Source: Lysobacter_L cavernae
GTDB taxonomy: Bacteria; Pseudomonadota; Gammaproteobacteria; Xanthomonadales; Xanthomonadaceae
DNA length: 13,754 nt
Assembly: GCF_042648505.1 (NCBI RefSeq)
Contig: NZ_JBHRXK010000015.1
Coordinates: forward strand, 1 to 13,754
Reading direction: 5' to 3'
A program made the position numbers and the translations under genes. Below, one piece after another: positions 1 to 5,995 of this stretch (positions are counted from its first letter, which is position 1; each line of letters opens with the position of its first letter). A model generated the notes under the pieces. It had not been told where the DNA came from, made no database searches, and saw only the letters and a list, made by a program, of their open reading frames with translations.

Positions 1-80
1 GAGCCGTGCGCGATAGCGGGCGGCAGAGCGCGCGCAGAAATTGCATGCCATAGACCCCAAGAAAGCCGCGTGGGGCCTAA
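1..80 (-). other. Partial cassette at left edge
   Basis: This is the 5' end of the next cassette, whose attC lies outside the window. On the minus strand an ATG at 51 (or 46) opens a frame that stays open to the window edge, reading M-A-C-N-F-C-A-R. It is only 17 codons long, GC-rich and without a clear ribosome site, so it could equally be another non-coding cassette. No function can be assigned. Confidence 0.35.
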
Positions 81-134
81 CGCCTGAATTAAGCCGAGCC
101 GCGAAGCGGCTTCGGCTTGAATGAATTGTTAGGC
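75..134 (-). repeat. attC1, short (60 bp)
   Basis: Cores GCCTAAC and GTTAGGC. Apical stem GCCGC/GCGGC with a GAA loop, then AAGCCGA/TCGGCTT with one extra G in the right arm. Arm type T-A. It closes the cassette of the gene at 187-420. Confidence 0.95.
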
Positions 135-186
135 CTCACGCAACAGCCAATGCGAAGAAGCAAGTTGCAACGCAACGCCTAAGAGT

Positions 187-420
187 TTACGAGTGGCGCC
201 GATACAGCCAGCGCCAAGCAAAAGGAACCGTAACCACTGCGATGAGACCGAACGCCCACGATGTGTACACGAGCCACAGTGGGTTGTAGGACGTAGAACC
301 GGCCGGCCCGAGTGGTGCCAGCAGCCTGGGCCCGAAGAAACCTAAGCCAATGGCCACAATCAACGACACAAGAAAGATGATTGCCAGTGGTTTGAAGCGA
401 GCAGTGTTGTTTGTGGTCAT
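187..420 (-). CDS. Small two-helix membrane protein (77 aa)
   Basis: I do not recognise a family. The 77-residue product has two hydrophobic segments, about residues 11-30 and 48-68, joined by a Gly/Pro-rich loop. It ends in a positively charged tail (RWLYRRHS), which suggests a small inner-membrane protein with its C-terminus in the cytoplasm. The ATG at 420 was chosen because a GGAAG sequence lies 8 bases upstream. An in-frame ATG at 435 would add five residues but sits only a few bases inside the cassette. The TAA is 52 bases before attC1, a longer 3' gap than in most cassettes here. Cassette limits are 81-444. The reading frame can be extended upstream through attC2, but that part only translates the attC and the next cassette. 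Confidence 0.75.
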   Translation of the reverse strand: MTTNNTARFKPLAIIFLVSLIVAIGLGFFGPRLLAPLGPAGSTSYNPLWLVYTSWAFGLIAVVTVPFAWRWLYRRHS

Positions 421-438
421 CGAGAAATCTTCCATGAG

Positions 439-550
439 GCCTAACGCCTGAGTTAAGCCGACTTGCGTAGCGGAGGCAAATACATGGCAAGCTTTTCCTG
501 TCATGTATTTGATGTAGCGAAGCAAGTTCGGCTTGAACGAATTGTTATGC
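439..550 (-). repeat. attC2, long (112 bp)
   Basis: Cores GCCTAAC and GTTATGC. Inner arms ACTTGC/GCAAGT, then an internal loop, then the extra stem CAAATACATG/CATGTATTTG. Arm types T-A and G-C. It belongs to the non-coding cassette 445-872. Confidence 0.93.
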
Positions 551-872
551 GCCACCGTAAGCCGAACGAAGCCAGAAATGCAACGGGGATTTACTTTCAC
601 GGATGATCGGGAGGCCGGGGGCAGTTGGGCGCAGCGACACCGATCGGCGGCCAGGCGCTTTGCCCGAAGCCTGTGGCGCGTCTTTCCGGGGCGGCTGACG
701 ATCCGGGGCTGACACTGGCCGCAGACCAGAAGCAACTTGGGGCGAACAACTTGCCGGGGCCATAACCCGCCGCAAGCCGAACGCGCCTGCCAGATGTTTC
801 CGAAGCCGATTGGCCACCAAACGCCACGCCGAAATTACGTTGCACCACACAAGACAATTCAACCGCGCATAA
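445..872 (-). other. Non-coding cassette, type A copy 1
   Basis: The roughly 316-bp payload (551-866) is GC-rich with no credible gene. It is about 91% identical to the payload of cassette 3057-3484. An 86-codon minus-strand frame (597-857) is open in both copies. However, the copies differ at about 29 bases and at least 15 of 86 residues, and the start codon is lost in the second copy, so I see no protein-level conservation. The payload contains GCTTTGCCC at 657-665 (GGGCAAAGC on the minus strand) and a block at 797-805 corresponding to TTGCCGAAG, both shared with the other non-coding cassettes. A CTGG...CCAG hairpin around 716-730 is kept in both copies. Function unknown; possibly an RNA. 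Confidence 0.7.
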
Positions 873-926
873 CGCCGGAATTAAGCCGTGCCGCGAAGCG
901 GCATCGGCTTGAATGACTTGTTATGC
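867..926 (-). repeat. attC3, short (60 bp), G-C arm subtype
   Basis: Cores GCATAAC and GTTATGC. Stem TGCCGC/GCGGCA with a GAA loop. Arms GGAATTAAG and GACTTGTTA, the subtype found only on non-coding cassettes here. Confidence 0.95.
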
Positions 927-1211
927 GGTGATTGCTGGAAGAGTGGGAAGAACTTGCACCCGCCACAGCCGAAACACCGCCCCCGAGCGAACACTACCAA
1001 ATTACCGGACGAAGCTTTACCGAGAACCCGCGGCGCGTGATGTGCCCGAGCCACCAGCAACCGGAGCACCAGGAGGCAACAGCGCGAGCGGCGGAGCGGT
1101 GATAGTCACGATGGCGGCGAGGGTAGGGATTGCTACCCGGAGCCGGCCCGGCATGACGAGACGAACTGGCCGAAGGAACAACTGCGAAGATGCTTTTGCA
1201 ACACCGCATAA
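873..1211 (-). other. Non-coding cassette, type B
   Basis: The payload runs 927-1205. Blocks on the minus strand, in order, are the start GGTGTTGCAAAAGCA (1191-1205), TTCCTTCGGCCA (1167-1178), a TCGGGCACATCACG block (1037-1052) and CGGTAAAGC (1014-1022). Near 1125-1141 is a perfect hairpin, GGGTAG-6 bases-CTACCC. The payload is clearly homologous to cassettes 1212-1552 and 2377-2717, but single-base indels change the frame between them, so no common protein is encoded. Minus-strand open frames exist only because stops are rare in GC-rich DNA. Confidence 0.72.
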
Positions 1212-1265
1212 CGCCGGAATTAAGCCGTGCCGCGAAGCGGCATCGGCTTGAATGACTTGTTATGC
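1206..1265 (-). repeat. attC4, short (60 bp), G-C arm subtype
   Basis: Cores GCATAAC and GTTATGC. It is identical to attC3 throughout. Within its cassette it is also identical to attC7, differing only in the outer core triplet that belongs to the neighbouring cassette. Confidence 0.95.
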
Positions 1266-1552
1266 GGTGATTGCCGGAAGAGCGGGAAGAACTTGCCCCC
1301 GCCACAACCGCAGCACCGCCCCCGAGCGAACAGTACCAAATTGCCGAGTAGAAGCTTTGCCGAGAACCCGCGACTCGTGATGTGCCCGAAGCCGCCGACA
1401 ACCGGGACGCCAAACCGTAACAGCACGAGTGGCGAAGTGATGGCCGACACGATGGCGGTGAGAGCAGGGGCCGCTACCCGGAGCCGAACCGGCACAGCGC
1501 GAAATGCTGGCCGAATGAGCAACTACGGGGATGCTTTTGCAACACCGCATAA
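1212..1552 (-). other. Non-coding cassette, type B', copy 1
   Basis: This 341-bp unit is identical, base for base by eye, to 2377-2717. Blocks on the minus strand: start GGTGTTGCAAAAGCAT (1531-1546), CTCATTCGGCCA (1508-1519), TCGGGCACATCACG region (1376-1392) and CGGCAAAGC (1354-1362). Near the 3' end is a GCGGG...CCCGC hairpin (about 1280-1301). The related type B cassette has GTGGG there, which keeps the pairing as a G-U. A 100-codon minus-strand frame (1220-1522) runs into the attC, but it is broken in the type B relative. Confidence 0.75.
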
Positions 1553-1657
1553 CGCCTGAGTTAAGCCGAACCGCGTAGTGGAAGCAAAATGTGGCACGCT
1601 TTTCAGTGCCGCATTTTGCTGGAACGAAGCGGTTTCGGCTTGAACGAATTGTTAGGT
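1547..1657 (-). repeat. attC5, long (111 bp)
   Basis: Cores GCATAAC and GTTAGGT. Inner arms ACCGC/GCGGT; extra stem GCAAAATG/CATTTTGC. Arm types T-A and G-C. It closes the zinc-ribbon gene cassette. Confidence 0.93.
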
Positions 1658-1966
1658 TTCACCCTTGCCGGCAAAGCTGACATGGGTGTTGCCCTTGTGC
1701 TGAGCAATGCTAAGTGCTGATTGTGTATGACAAATCTCGCACTCGAAGTGGATGACAAGCCCGTGACGGCGTGAGCTTGGGTTGTTGGCCATTGATGTGT
1801 CGGTTGAGACGGCACCGTCTTGCACAGTCAAATGAATGCCATGAGCCTGATCTTCTCCGCGCTCAAAGACCTCGACGCGGTGATGATGTAGGTAGTTGCT
1901 TTGACAGCTTGGACACAGCAACTCCGCGTCGTAGCCACCTTGGGGTTGATTGAAAGCAGGCTGCAT
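1652..1966 (-). CDS. Zinc-ribbon-like protein (104 aa), unknown function
   Basis: The product has two Cys pairs, C18-P-S-C21 and C76-E-I-C79, 54 residues apart, as expected for a zinc-binding ribbon that brings the two ends of a small domain together. No signal peptide or membrane segment is visible, so it is probably cytoplasmic. The start ATG at 1966 has a strong ribosome site, AGGAGA, six bases upstream and close to the cassette start. The stop TAA is supplied by the attC5 core itself (1652-1654), so gene and attC overlap by a few bases. Cassette limits are 1553-1988. I do not recognise a named family. The zinc role is inferred from the Cys spacing alone. Confidence 0.82.
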   Translation of the reverse strand: MQPAFNQPQGGYDAELLCPSCQSNYLHHHRVEVFERGEDQAHGIHLTVQDGAVSTDTSMANNPSSRRHGLVIHFECEICHTQSALSIAQHKGNTHVSFAGKGET

Positions 1967-1982
1967 TGAACTCTCCTGTGAA

Positions 1983-2042
1983 ACCTAACGCCTGAATTAA
2001 GCCGAGCCGCGAAGCGGCTTCGGCTTGAATGAATTGTTAGGC
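1983..2042 (-). repeat. attC6, short (60 bp)
   Basis: Cores ACCTAAC and GTTAGGC. Stem GCCGC/GCGGC. Arm type T-A. Confidence 0.95.
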
Positions 2043-2043
2043 C

Positions 2044-2367
2044 TCATTTGCGAGGGCCTGCACTATTGAGGGACAGCCTCTGCATGGCGTCATAGCTGTG
2101 GAGCTTGAAGAACAGCCATATAGCAATAGGTGGCGCCAGTGAAGGCAAGCCGTATAGCCATTGGTTCTTCCCTTGGGCTGCCGCAGCCTTACCAATGAAC
2201 CATGCGGTGGCGGTATTGAGAAGCCAGACCACAATGATTGCGATATCGCTGGAGTAGCCGAGTTCGGAGAGAACCATGGCTGCAGCGGCTCCCCCGAGGA
2301 TCTCCAGCGCCAAGAGCCAGCCGGCTCTGCCCAGGTTTGTTTCAGCAAATGCAAGTGGATTGAACAT
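2044..2367 (-). CDS. Small three-helix membrane protein (107 aa)
   Basis: Three hydrophobic stretches lie at about residues 16-35, 41-60 and 72-89, with a charged C-terminus (NSAGPRK). This suggests an inner-membrane protein with no sizeable soluble domain. The family is not recognised. The ATG at 2367 lies only five bases from the cassette boundary, so the only purine-rich sequence upstream is AGG of the attC core GTTAGGC. Translation may therefore depend on the core or on coupling to the neighbour. The stop TGA begins one base from the attC6 core. Cassette limits are 1989-2376. Confidence 0.78.
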   Translation of the reverse strand: MFNPLAFAETNLGRAGWLLALEILGGAAAAMVLSELGYSSDIAIIVVWLLNTATAWFIGKAAAAQGKNQWLYGLPSLAPPIAIWLFFKLHSYDAMQRLSLNSAGPRK

Positions 2368-2370
2368 GAG

Positions 2371-2430
2371 GCCTAACGCCGGAATTAAGCCGTGCCGCGA
2401 AGCGGCATCGGCTTGAATGACTTGTTATGC
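2371..2430 (-). repeat. attC7, short (60 bp), G-C arm subtype
   Basis: Cores GCCTAAC and GTTATGC. Stem TGCCGC/GCGGCA. From its recombination point inward it is identical to attC4. Confidence 0.95.
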
Positions 2431-2717
2431 GGTGATTGCCGGAAGAGCGGGAAGAACTTGCCCCCGCCACAACCGCAGCACCGCCCCCGAGCGAACAGTA
2501 CCAAATTGCCGAGTAGAAGCTTTGCCGAGAACCCGCGACTCGTGATGTGCCCGAAGCCGCCGACAACCGGGACGCCAAACCGTAACAGCACGAGTGGCGA
2601 AGTGATGGCCGACACGATGGCGGTGAGAGCAGGGGCCGCTACCCGGAGCCGAACCGGCACAGCGCGAAATGCTGGCCGAATGAGCAACTACGGGGATGCT
2701 TTTGCAACACCGCATAA
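2377..2717 (-). other. Non-coding cassette, type B', copy 2
   Basis: This is an exact duplicate of 1212-1552 over the full 341-bp circle, including the attC. The ends of identity coincide with the integrase cut points. Blocks are at 2696-2711, 2673-2684, 2541-2557 and 2519-2527. No credible gene. The two copies are separated by two protein-coding cassettes. Confidence 0.78.
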
Positions 2718-2771
2718 CGCTGGAATTAAGCCGAGCCGCGAAGCGGCTTCGGCTTGAATGACTTGTTATAC
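2712..2771 (-). repeat. attC8, short (60 bp), G-C arm subtype
   Basis: Cores GCATAAC and GTTATAC. Stem GCCGC/GCGGC. Arms TGGAATTAAG and GACTTGTTA. Confidence 0.95.
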
Positions 2772-3056
2772 GGCGGTGCTGATGGAGCCAGCAAACTGAC
2801 AGCCCCAACCCCAGAGCACCCCGCGCCAGCCGGCACACTAGCACGCACGGCGAGGAGGCTTTGCCCGGACGGCTTGCGGCGGGAAGTGACCGGAGCCGCC
2901 GAGAACAGGAGCACCGCAGGCCGGCAACACGAGTGGCGGAGCCGGGAGCTGCACGATTGCCGGAATCGGGAGGATTGCTGACCGGCGCCGACCGTCGAAG
3001 ACACGACAGCGTTGCCGTAGGAAAAACCACGGCAATGTTTTTGCACCACCGTATAA
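2718..3056 (-). other. Non-coding cassette, type E
   Basis: The payload runs 2772-3050. Blocks on the minus strand: start GGTGGTGCAAAAACATT (3034-3050), TTCCTACGGCAA (3012-3023), CTCCGGTCACTTCCCG region (2880-2897) and GGGCAAAGC (2858-2866). This is the same order as in types B and B', with many substitutions. Its last 38 bases before the attC (2772-2809) match 35 of 38 bases at the right edge of the window, where another copy begins. A 107-codon frame (2726-3049) runs into the attC, but its frame is not shared with the homologues. No credible protein. Confidence 0.72.
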
Positions 3057-3162
3057 CGCCTGAGTTAAGCCGACCTGCGTAGTGAAGGTAAACCCGTGGC
3101 AAGCTTTTCCTGCCACGGGTTTGCCGTAACGAAGTAGGTTCGGCTTGAACGAATTGTTATGC
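3051..3162 (-). repeat. attC9, long (112 bp)
   Basis: Cores GTATAAC and GTTATGC. Extra stem AAACCCGTGGCA/TGCCACGGGTTT. Arm types T-A and G-C. It belongs to the second type A non-coding cassette. Confidence 0.93.
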
Positions 3163-3484
3163 GCCACCGTAAGCCGAACGAAGCTAGGAATGCAACGGGG
3201 ATTTACTTTCACGGATGGCCGGGAGGCCGGGGACAGCGGGTCGTAGCGACACCGATCGGCGGCCAGGCGCTTTGCCCGAAGCCCGTGGCGCGTCTTTCCG
3301 GGGCGGCAGACGATCCGGGGCTGTCACTGGCCGTAGACCAGAAACAATACGGGGCGAACAACTTTCCGGGGCCATTACTAGCCGCAAGCCCGACGCGCCT
3401 GCCAGATGTTGCCGAAGCCGATTGGTCACCAAACGCCATGCCGCAATTGCGTTGCACCACACAAGACAATTCAACCGCGCATAA
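3057..3484 (-). other. Non-coding cassette, type A copy 2
   Basis: The payload (3163-3478) aligns without gaps to 551-866 at about 91%. Shared blocks are GCTTTGCCC (3269-3277) and TTGCCGAAG (3409-3417). Differences from copy 1 are spread over all codon positions of the one long frame, which also lacks a start here, so I reject a protein. Both copies use long attC sites whose extra stems differ by paired changes, so attC and payload have diverged separately. Confidence 0.7.
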
Positions 3485-3590
3485 CGCCTGAGTTAAGCCG
3501 ACTTGCGTAGTGGAGGCAAAAGCGTGGCAAGCTTTTTCTGCCACGCTTTTGCTGGAACGAAGCAAGTTCGGCTTGAACGAATTGTTAGGC
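3479..3590 (-). repeat. attC10, long (112 bp)
   Basis: Cores GCATAAC and GTTAGGC. Extra stem AAAAGCGTGGCA/TGCCACGCTTTT. Arm types T-A and G-C. Confidence 0.94.
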
Positions 3591-3608
3591 CGCGCTGTCT
3601 GCGAGCTT

Positions 3609-3827
3609 TCATCGTCTGGCGCGCTCTGGCCAATCTTGGACTTGGTAGCTAGCATCAAAGCCAAAGATGGCAAAGAAGGCGATGACAAGAAGCGCGACGC
3701 CACCGAAAGCTAGCGCGTTCTTGGCCTTGGTGCTGGTTACGCCAAAAGCGCTAATGAGCTTATCCAAAGCAAAGAATGCCCCAGCGGAGCCCAGGAAGAA
3801 CAGCATGAGTTTGAGTGCGCTTTCCAT
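3609..3827 (-). CDS. Two-helix membrane protein (72 aa), copy 1
   Basis: Hydrophobic segments lie at about residues 5-21 and 38-56, linked by a short charged turn (TSTKAKN). The polar tail ends in ERARR. This looks like a small inner-membrane protein of unknown function. A near-identical gene lies at 9742-9960: five base differences over the shared 262-bp payload, four of which change residues (S3N, S26G, A59G, P67S). The start ATG at 3827 has no good ribosome site; the region upstream is GGGCACCCC. The TGA lies 18 bases before attC10. Retention of an intact frame in both copies supports a real gene. Cassette limits are 3485-3858. Confidence 0.78.
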   Translation of the reverse strand: MESALKLMLFFLGSAGAFFALDKLISAFGVTSTKAKNALAFGGVALLVIAFFAIFGFDASYQVQDWPERARR

Positions 3828-3852
3828 GGGGTGCCCGGTGGCGGAATGAGCG

Positions 3853-3912
3853 GCCTAACGCCTGAATTAAGCCGAGCCGCGAAGCGGCTTCGGCTTGAAT
3901 GAATTGTTAGGC
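3853..3912 (-). repeat. attC11, short (60 bp)
   Basis: Cores GCCTAAC and GTTAGGC. Stem GCCGC/GCGGC. Arm type T-A. Identical to attC1. Confidence 0.95.
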
Positions 3913-4362
3913 CCCATTCTCGGCGTTGGAATAGGGGGCAATGAGTGCTTCATGTGCCGCGTGGAGCTGAAGCATGACCGCCTGAACTGACGCATGTCGC
4001 TTGCCCAGCTCGGTTAGCAGATCGCTTAGCTGCTCCGCGCTGGGTTGTGACTTTGCAAAAAGTATAAGCAACGACTGATGTGCGACGTGGTCGCGATGAG
4101 GAAGTTCTGCGCGGAGAGCATCTACCAGCGAGGTGTCGTCGCATATTTTTGCGAATACCTGTAGCAGGCGGCCAAGAGGAGCTTGTTTGTAATCTTCTTT
4201 GCGGAAGCCGAAATGCACCCGACCATCCACGAGGCTTCTAACTATCTCGAAGTGGTTCCCGATGTAGGTCTTTAGCAATTCTTCGATCATCTGGTAACCG
4301 GCCAGTGCGTGGGCGGCGCCGTCTCGGTACAGTTCCTTTCCGGTTTCGACAAGGTCAGTCAT
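3907..4362 (-). CDS. HEPN-like helical protein (151 aa), tentative
   Basis: The product is predicted mostly alpha-helical and soluble, with no signal peptide. Residues 85-100 read AELPHRDHVAHQSLLI, so R90-x4-H95 matches the R-x4-6-H signature of HEPN domains. Known: HEPN proteins include RNases of toxin-antitoxin and defence systems, as well as non-catalytic helper domains. The N-terminal helix (AGYQMIEELLKTYI) followed by an Arg/His motif near residue 90 also fits the helical bundle. Assigning RNase activity is inference from a six-residue motif. There is no adjacent antitoxin-like gene, because each cassette holds one gene. The ATG at 4362 is four bases inside the cassette, with AGG of the attC core as the only ribosome-site candidate. 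The stop TAA lies in the attC11 core. Cassette limits are 3859-4371. Confidence 0.72.
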   Translation of the reverse strand: MTDLVETGKELYRDGAAHALAGYQMIEELLKTYIGNHFEIVRSLVDGRVHFGFRKEDYKQAPLGRLLQVFAKICDDTSLVDALRAELPHRDHVAHQSLLILFAKSQPSAEQLSDLLTELGKRHASVQAVMLQLHAAHEALIAPYSNAENGA

Positions 4363-4365
4363 GGG

Positions 4366-4425
4366 GCCTAACGCCTGAATTAAGCCGACCCGCGAAGCGG
4401 GTTCGGCTTGAATGAATTGTTAGGC
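4366..4425 (-). repeat. attC12, short (60 bp)
   Basis: Cores GCCTAAC and GTTAGGC. Stem CCCGC/GCGGG, a paired change relative to attC11. Arm type T-A. Confidence 0.95.
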
Positions 4426-4426
4426 A

Positions 4427-4855
4427 TCACTCGGTTGGAACGTAAATTGCGATGGCTTTACCCACCTTGCTCACCTGTGCGGCGGAATAACCCACTCCTG
4501 ACGTATAAGCGGAGTTTCCGGAAATAGATGTGTTGGCATATCCGCTGCCAATAGATCCGGTGTGCTGAGTATCAATTCCCTGTAGAAGAATTCCGTTCGC
4601 GCCAAGGTCGGCGGCCTCAGCCTTTAAGCGCTTCATGACCTTGTTCATTCTGCTCTGTGCAGAGAATCCATTTGCACCAAGGTCAGAAGCCTCAAGCAGA
4701 GCGACTGTTTCATACTTGGTAGGTGGCTCAAGGTAGACCTTTACTTGCTCTAGCTCGATTGGCTCACGAGCGGTGCCAACAAGGACGTGAGACGACGCAC
4801 AGGCCGAGGCAATGACCGCAAGGCCGACGATGAAAGACTTCTTTAGCATGTTCAT
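4427..4855 (-). CDS. Lipoprotein (142 aa), unknown function
   Basis: A basic N-terminus (MNMLKK), a hydrophobic core and the lipobox A-S-A-C19 mark a lipoprotein signal peptide, so the mature protein is probably anchored in the outer or inner membrane facing the periplasm. Residues 45-95 contain KYETVALLEAS-DLGANGF and later AADLGANGILLQG. This resembles small proteobacterial lipoproteins with an RcsF/YbjQ-like core of the type A-x-x-L-G-A-N-G, but I would not name it. A Gly/Ser/Ala-rich stretch (about 102-126) precedes a beta-like end. The ATG at 4855 is preceded by GGGGGA five bases upstream, which favours it over the internal ATG at 4849. The TGA starts one base from attC12. Cassette limits are 4372-4889. 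Confidence 0.85.
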   Translation of the reverse strand: MNMLKKSFIVGLAVIASACASSHVLVGTAREPIELEQVKVYLEPPTKYETVALLEASDLGANGFSAQSRMNKVMKRLKAEAADLGANGILLQGIDTQHTGSIGSGYANTSISGNSAYTSGVGYSAAQVSKVGKAIAIYVPTE

Positions 4856-4883
4856 AGTGATCCCCCGTGTAGTGTGATGTGAT

Positions 4884-4995
4884 GCCTAACGCCTGAGTTA
4901 AGCCGACTTGCGTAGTGAAGGCAAAGGTATGGCAAGCTTTTTCTGCCATACCTTTGCCGTAACGAAGCAAGTTCGGCTTGAACGAATTGTTAGGC
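4884..4995 (-). repeat. attC13, long (112 bp)
   Basis: Cores GCCTAAC and GTTAGGC. Extra stem AAAGGTATGGCA/TGCCATACCTTT. It is identical over its whole length to attC23, which closes an unrelated gene. Confidence 0.94.
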
Positions 4996-5006
4996 CCGTC
5001 TCCCGA

Positions 5007-5210
5007 CTATGTACGAGTGACATGGCCTTTACCTTTGCATCTGGAGCATGGAACACGACGACCCTCGCGGGGCTCACTGGAGATTCCCCAACAAGTTTGA
5101 CAGTCAAAAGGCTTTCCCTTGCCACCACAGTCAGGGCATTTCACCTTGCCCGTGCCTCGGCAAGCGGGGCAATCCTTCAACTCCAAGCCGCTGTTCTTGC
5201 CTATTGCCAC
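5007..5210 (-). CDS. Stand-alone DnaJ-type zinc-finger protein (67 aa)
   Basis: Four Cys pairs follow each other: C14-P-A-C-R-G-T-G, C25-P-D-C-G-G-K-G, C37-Q-T-C-W-G and C55-S-R-C-K-G-K-G. This is the CxxCxGxG pattern of the DnaJ cysteine-rich domain, which binds two zinc ions and unfolded protein. There is no J domain or substrate domain, so the protein is the zinc-finger module alone. No ATG is available inside the cassette. I chose the GTG at 5210 because GAAGG lies eight bases upstream; a TTG at 5186 or 5180 is the alternative. The longer open frame to 5504 only translates attC14 and the previous cassette. The TAG is 11 bases from attC13. Cassette limits are 4890-5240. A protein-folding, redox or RNA-binding partner role is possible but not shown. 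Confidence 0.8.
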   Translation of the reverse strand: MAIGKNSGLELKDCPACRGTGKVKCPDCGGKGKPFDCQTCWGISSEPREGRRVPCSRCKGKGHVTRT

Positions 5211-5234
5211 AGTTGCGACCTTCGCTCTTGACGG

Positions 5235-5323
5235 GCCTAACGCCTGAATTAAGCCGACCCGCCCAGTGATGCCCGATTCCGATGAAGTCACGAAGCGGGT
5301 TCGGCTTGAATGAATTGTTAGAC
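5235..5323 (-). repeat. attC14, irregular (89 bp)
   Basis: Cores GCCTAAC and GTTAGAC. The arms and CCCGC/GCGGG stem are normal, but the apical loop carries about 28 extra bases with no strong self-pairing. It belongs to the non-coding cassette 5241-5532. Confidence 0.88.
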
Positions 5324-5532
5324 CGGCGCAACCAGCACCGTTCCAACCCCCTTGCTTTAGCGAAAGACTCTCACTGGAACTGGCCGTAAGCAAGTAGGCC
5401 GGCCAATCGCGGGAATGCGGTGCTTTACCCAGGAACCCCGAGGCGGGGTGTAGCCGAAGTCGAGCATTTGCAAACGCTGAGGATGTGGCCGAAGCAAACA
5501 CCAACGGCGAATCTATTTTTGCAAAGGTCTAA
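5241..5532 (-). other. Non-coding cassette, type F (shortest)
   Basis: The payload (5324-5526) is about 203 bp with no credible gene. Shared blocks on the minus strand: CTTTGCAAAAATAG (5513-5526), TTGCTTCGGCCA (5486-5497), ACTTCGGCTACACCCC (5445-5462) and GGGTAAAGC (5422-5430). Between the last two is a perfect short hairpin, ACCCCG-AGG-CGGGGT (5435-5449). This is the most compact member of the family, so it may show the minimal conserved core. Confidence 0.7.
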
Positions 5533-5643
5533 CGCCGGAATTAAGCCGACCCGCAACGCGCAGACCGGGTGCCGATGCAACATCACCAACGACATGCTTC
5601 AACGAAGGGACGAAGCGGGTTCGGCTTGAATGACTTGTTAGGC
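5527..5643 (-). repeat. attC15, irregular (117 bp), G-C arm subtype
   Basis: Cores GTCTAAC and GTTAGGC. Arms GGAATTAAG and GACTTGTTA. CCCGC/GCGGG stem with a loop of more than 50 bases that lacks the hairpin of the long sites. Confidence 0.88.
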
Positions 5644-5941
5644 GGTGCTGCCCCGGACGTTTGCGACAACTGCAAACGCCGCCTGCGACAGCGCCGCCCC
5701 AACCGAAAGACTAGCAGCCTGCGACGAGCGACGCTTTACCGAGAAGCCACGGCGCGCCATGCGGCCGAAGATGGCCCCGCAATCATTACGCCGAGCAGCC
5801 AAGCCTGCGAACTGAGAGAGCTTGCGCGCTTGCCGAAGAAGAACGGCCGGAGCCGGCGACCGAACAGTCCGCGACTAGAACAACACGTGGGGATGTTGCC
5901 GAAGGAGCGGGCCGCCGAACTGTTTGAGCAGCACCGCCTAA
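5533..5941 (-). other. Non-coding cassette, type G
   Basis: The payload runs 5644-5935. Blocks on the minus strand: GGTGCTGCTCAAAC (5922-5935), CTCCTTCGGCAA (5896-5907), CTTCGGCCGCATGGCG (about 5755-5771) and CGGTAAAGC (5733-5741). Near the 3' end is a perfect 7-bp hairpin, CGTTTGC-GACAACT-GCAAACG (about 5658-5678). The minus-strand frame through the last block stops within a few codons, so the conserved block is not part of a long protein here. Confidence 0.7.
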
Positions 5942-5995
5942 CGCCTGAATTAAGCCGAGCCGCGAAGCGGCTTCGGCTTGAATGAATTGTTAGGC
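5936..5995 (-). repeat. attC16, short (60 bp)
   Basis: Cores GCCTAAC and GTTAGGC. Stem GCCGC/GCGGC. Arm type T-A. Identical to attC1. Confidence 0.95.

Noticed and set aside
597..857. An 86-codon frame in the type A cassettes (also 3209-3469)
   Set aside because: Copies differ at 15 or more residues for about 27 base changes, and the start is lost in one. There is no sign of protein-level selection.
913..1559. Plus-strand open frames in non-coding cassettes (913-1251, 1227-1559, 2392-2757, 3159-3491 and others)
   Set aside because: They start inside attC, run against the array direction, cross cassette boundaries and are not conserved in frame between homologous cassettes.
3091..3135. Long attC hairpins as intrinsic terminators
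   Set aside because: Stems are strong but on the coding strand they are not followed by a run of U; the T-run is in the loop. I do not annotate terminators.
2838..3212. A 124-codon frame across the 2718-3056 cassette and attC9
   Set aside because: It spans two cassettes and an attC, and has no counterpart in homologous cassettes.
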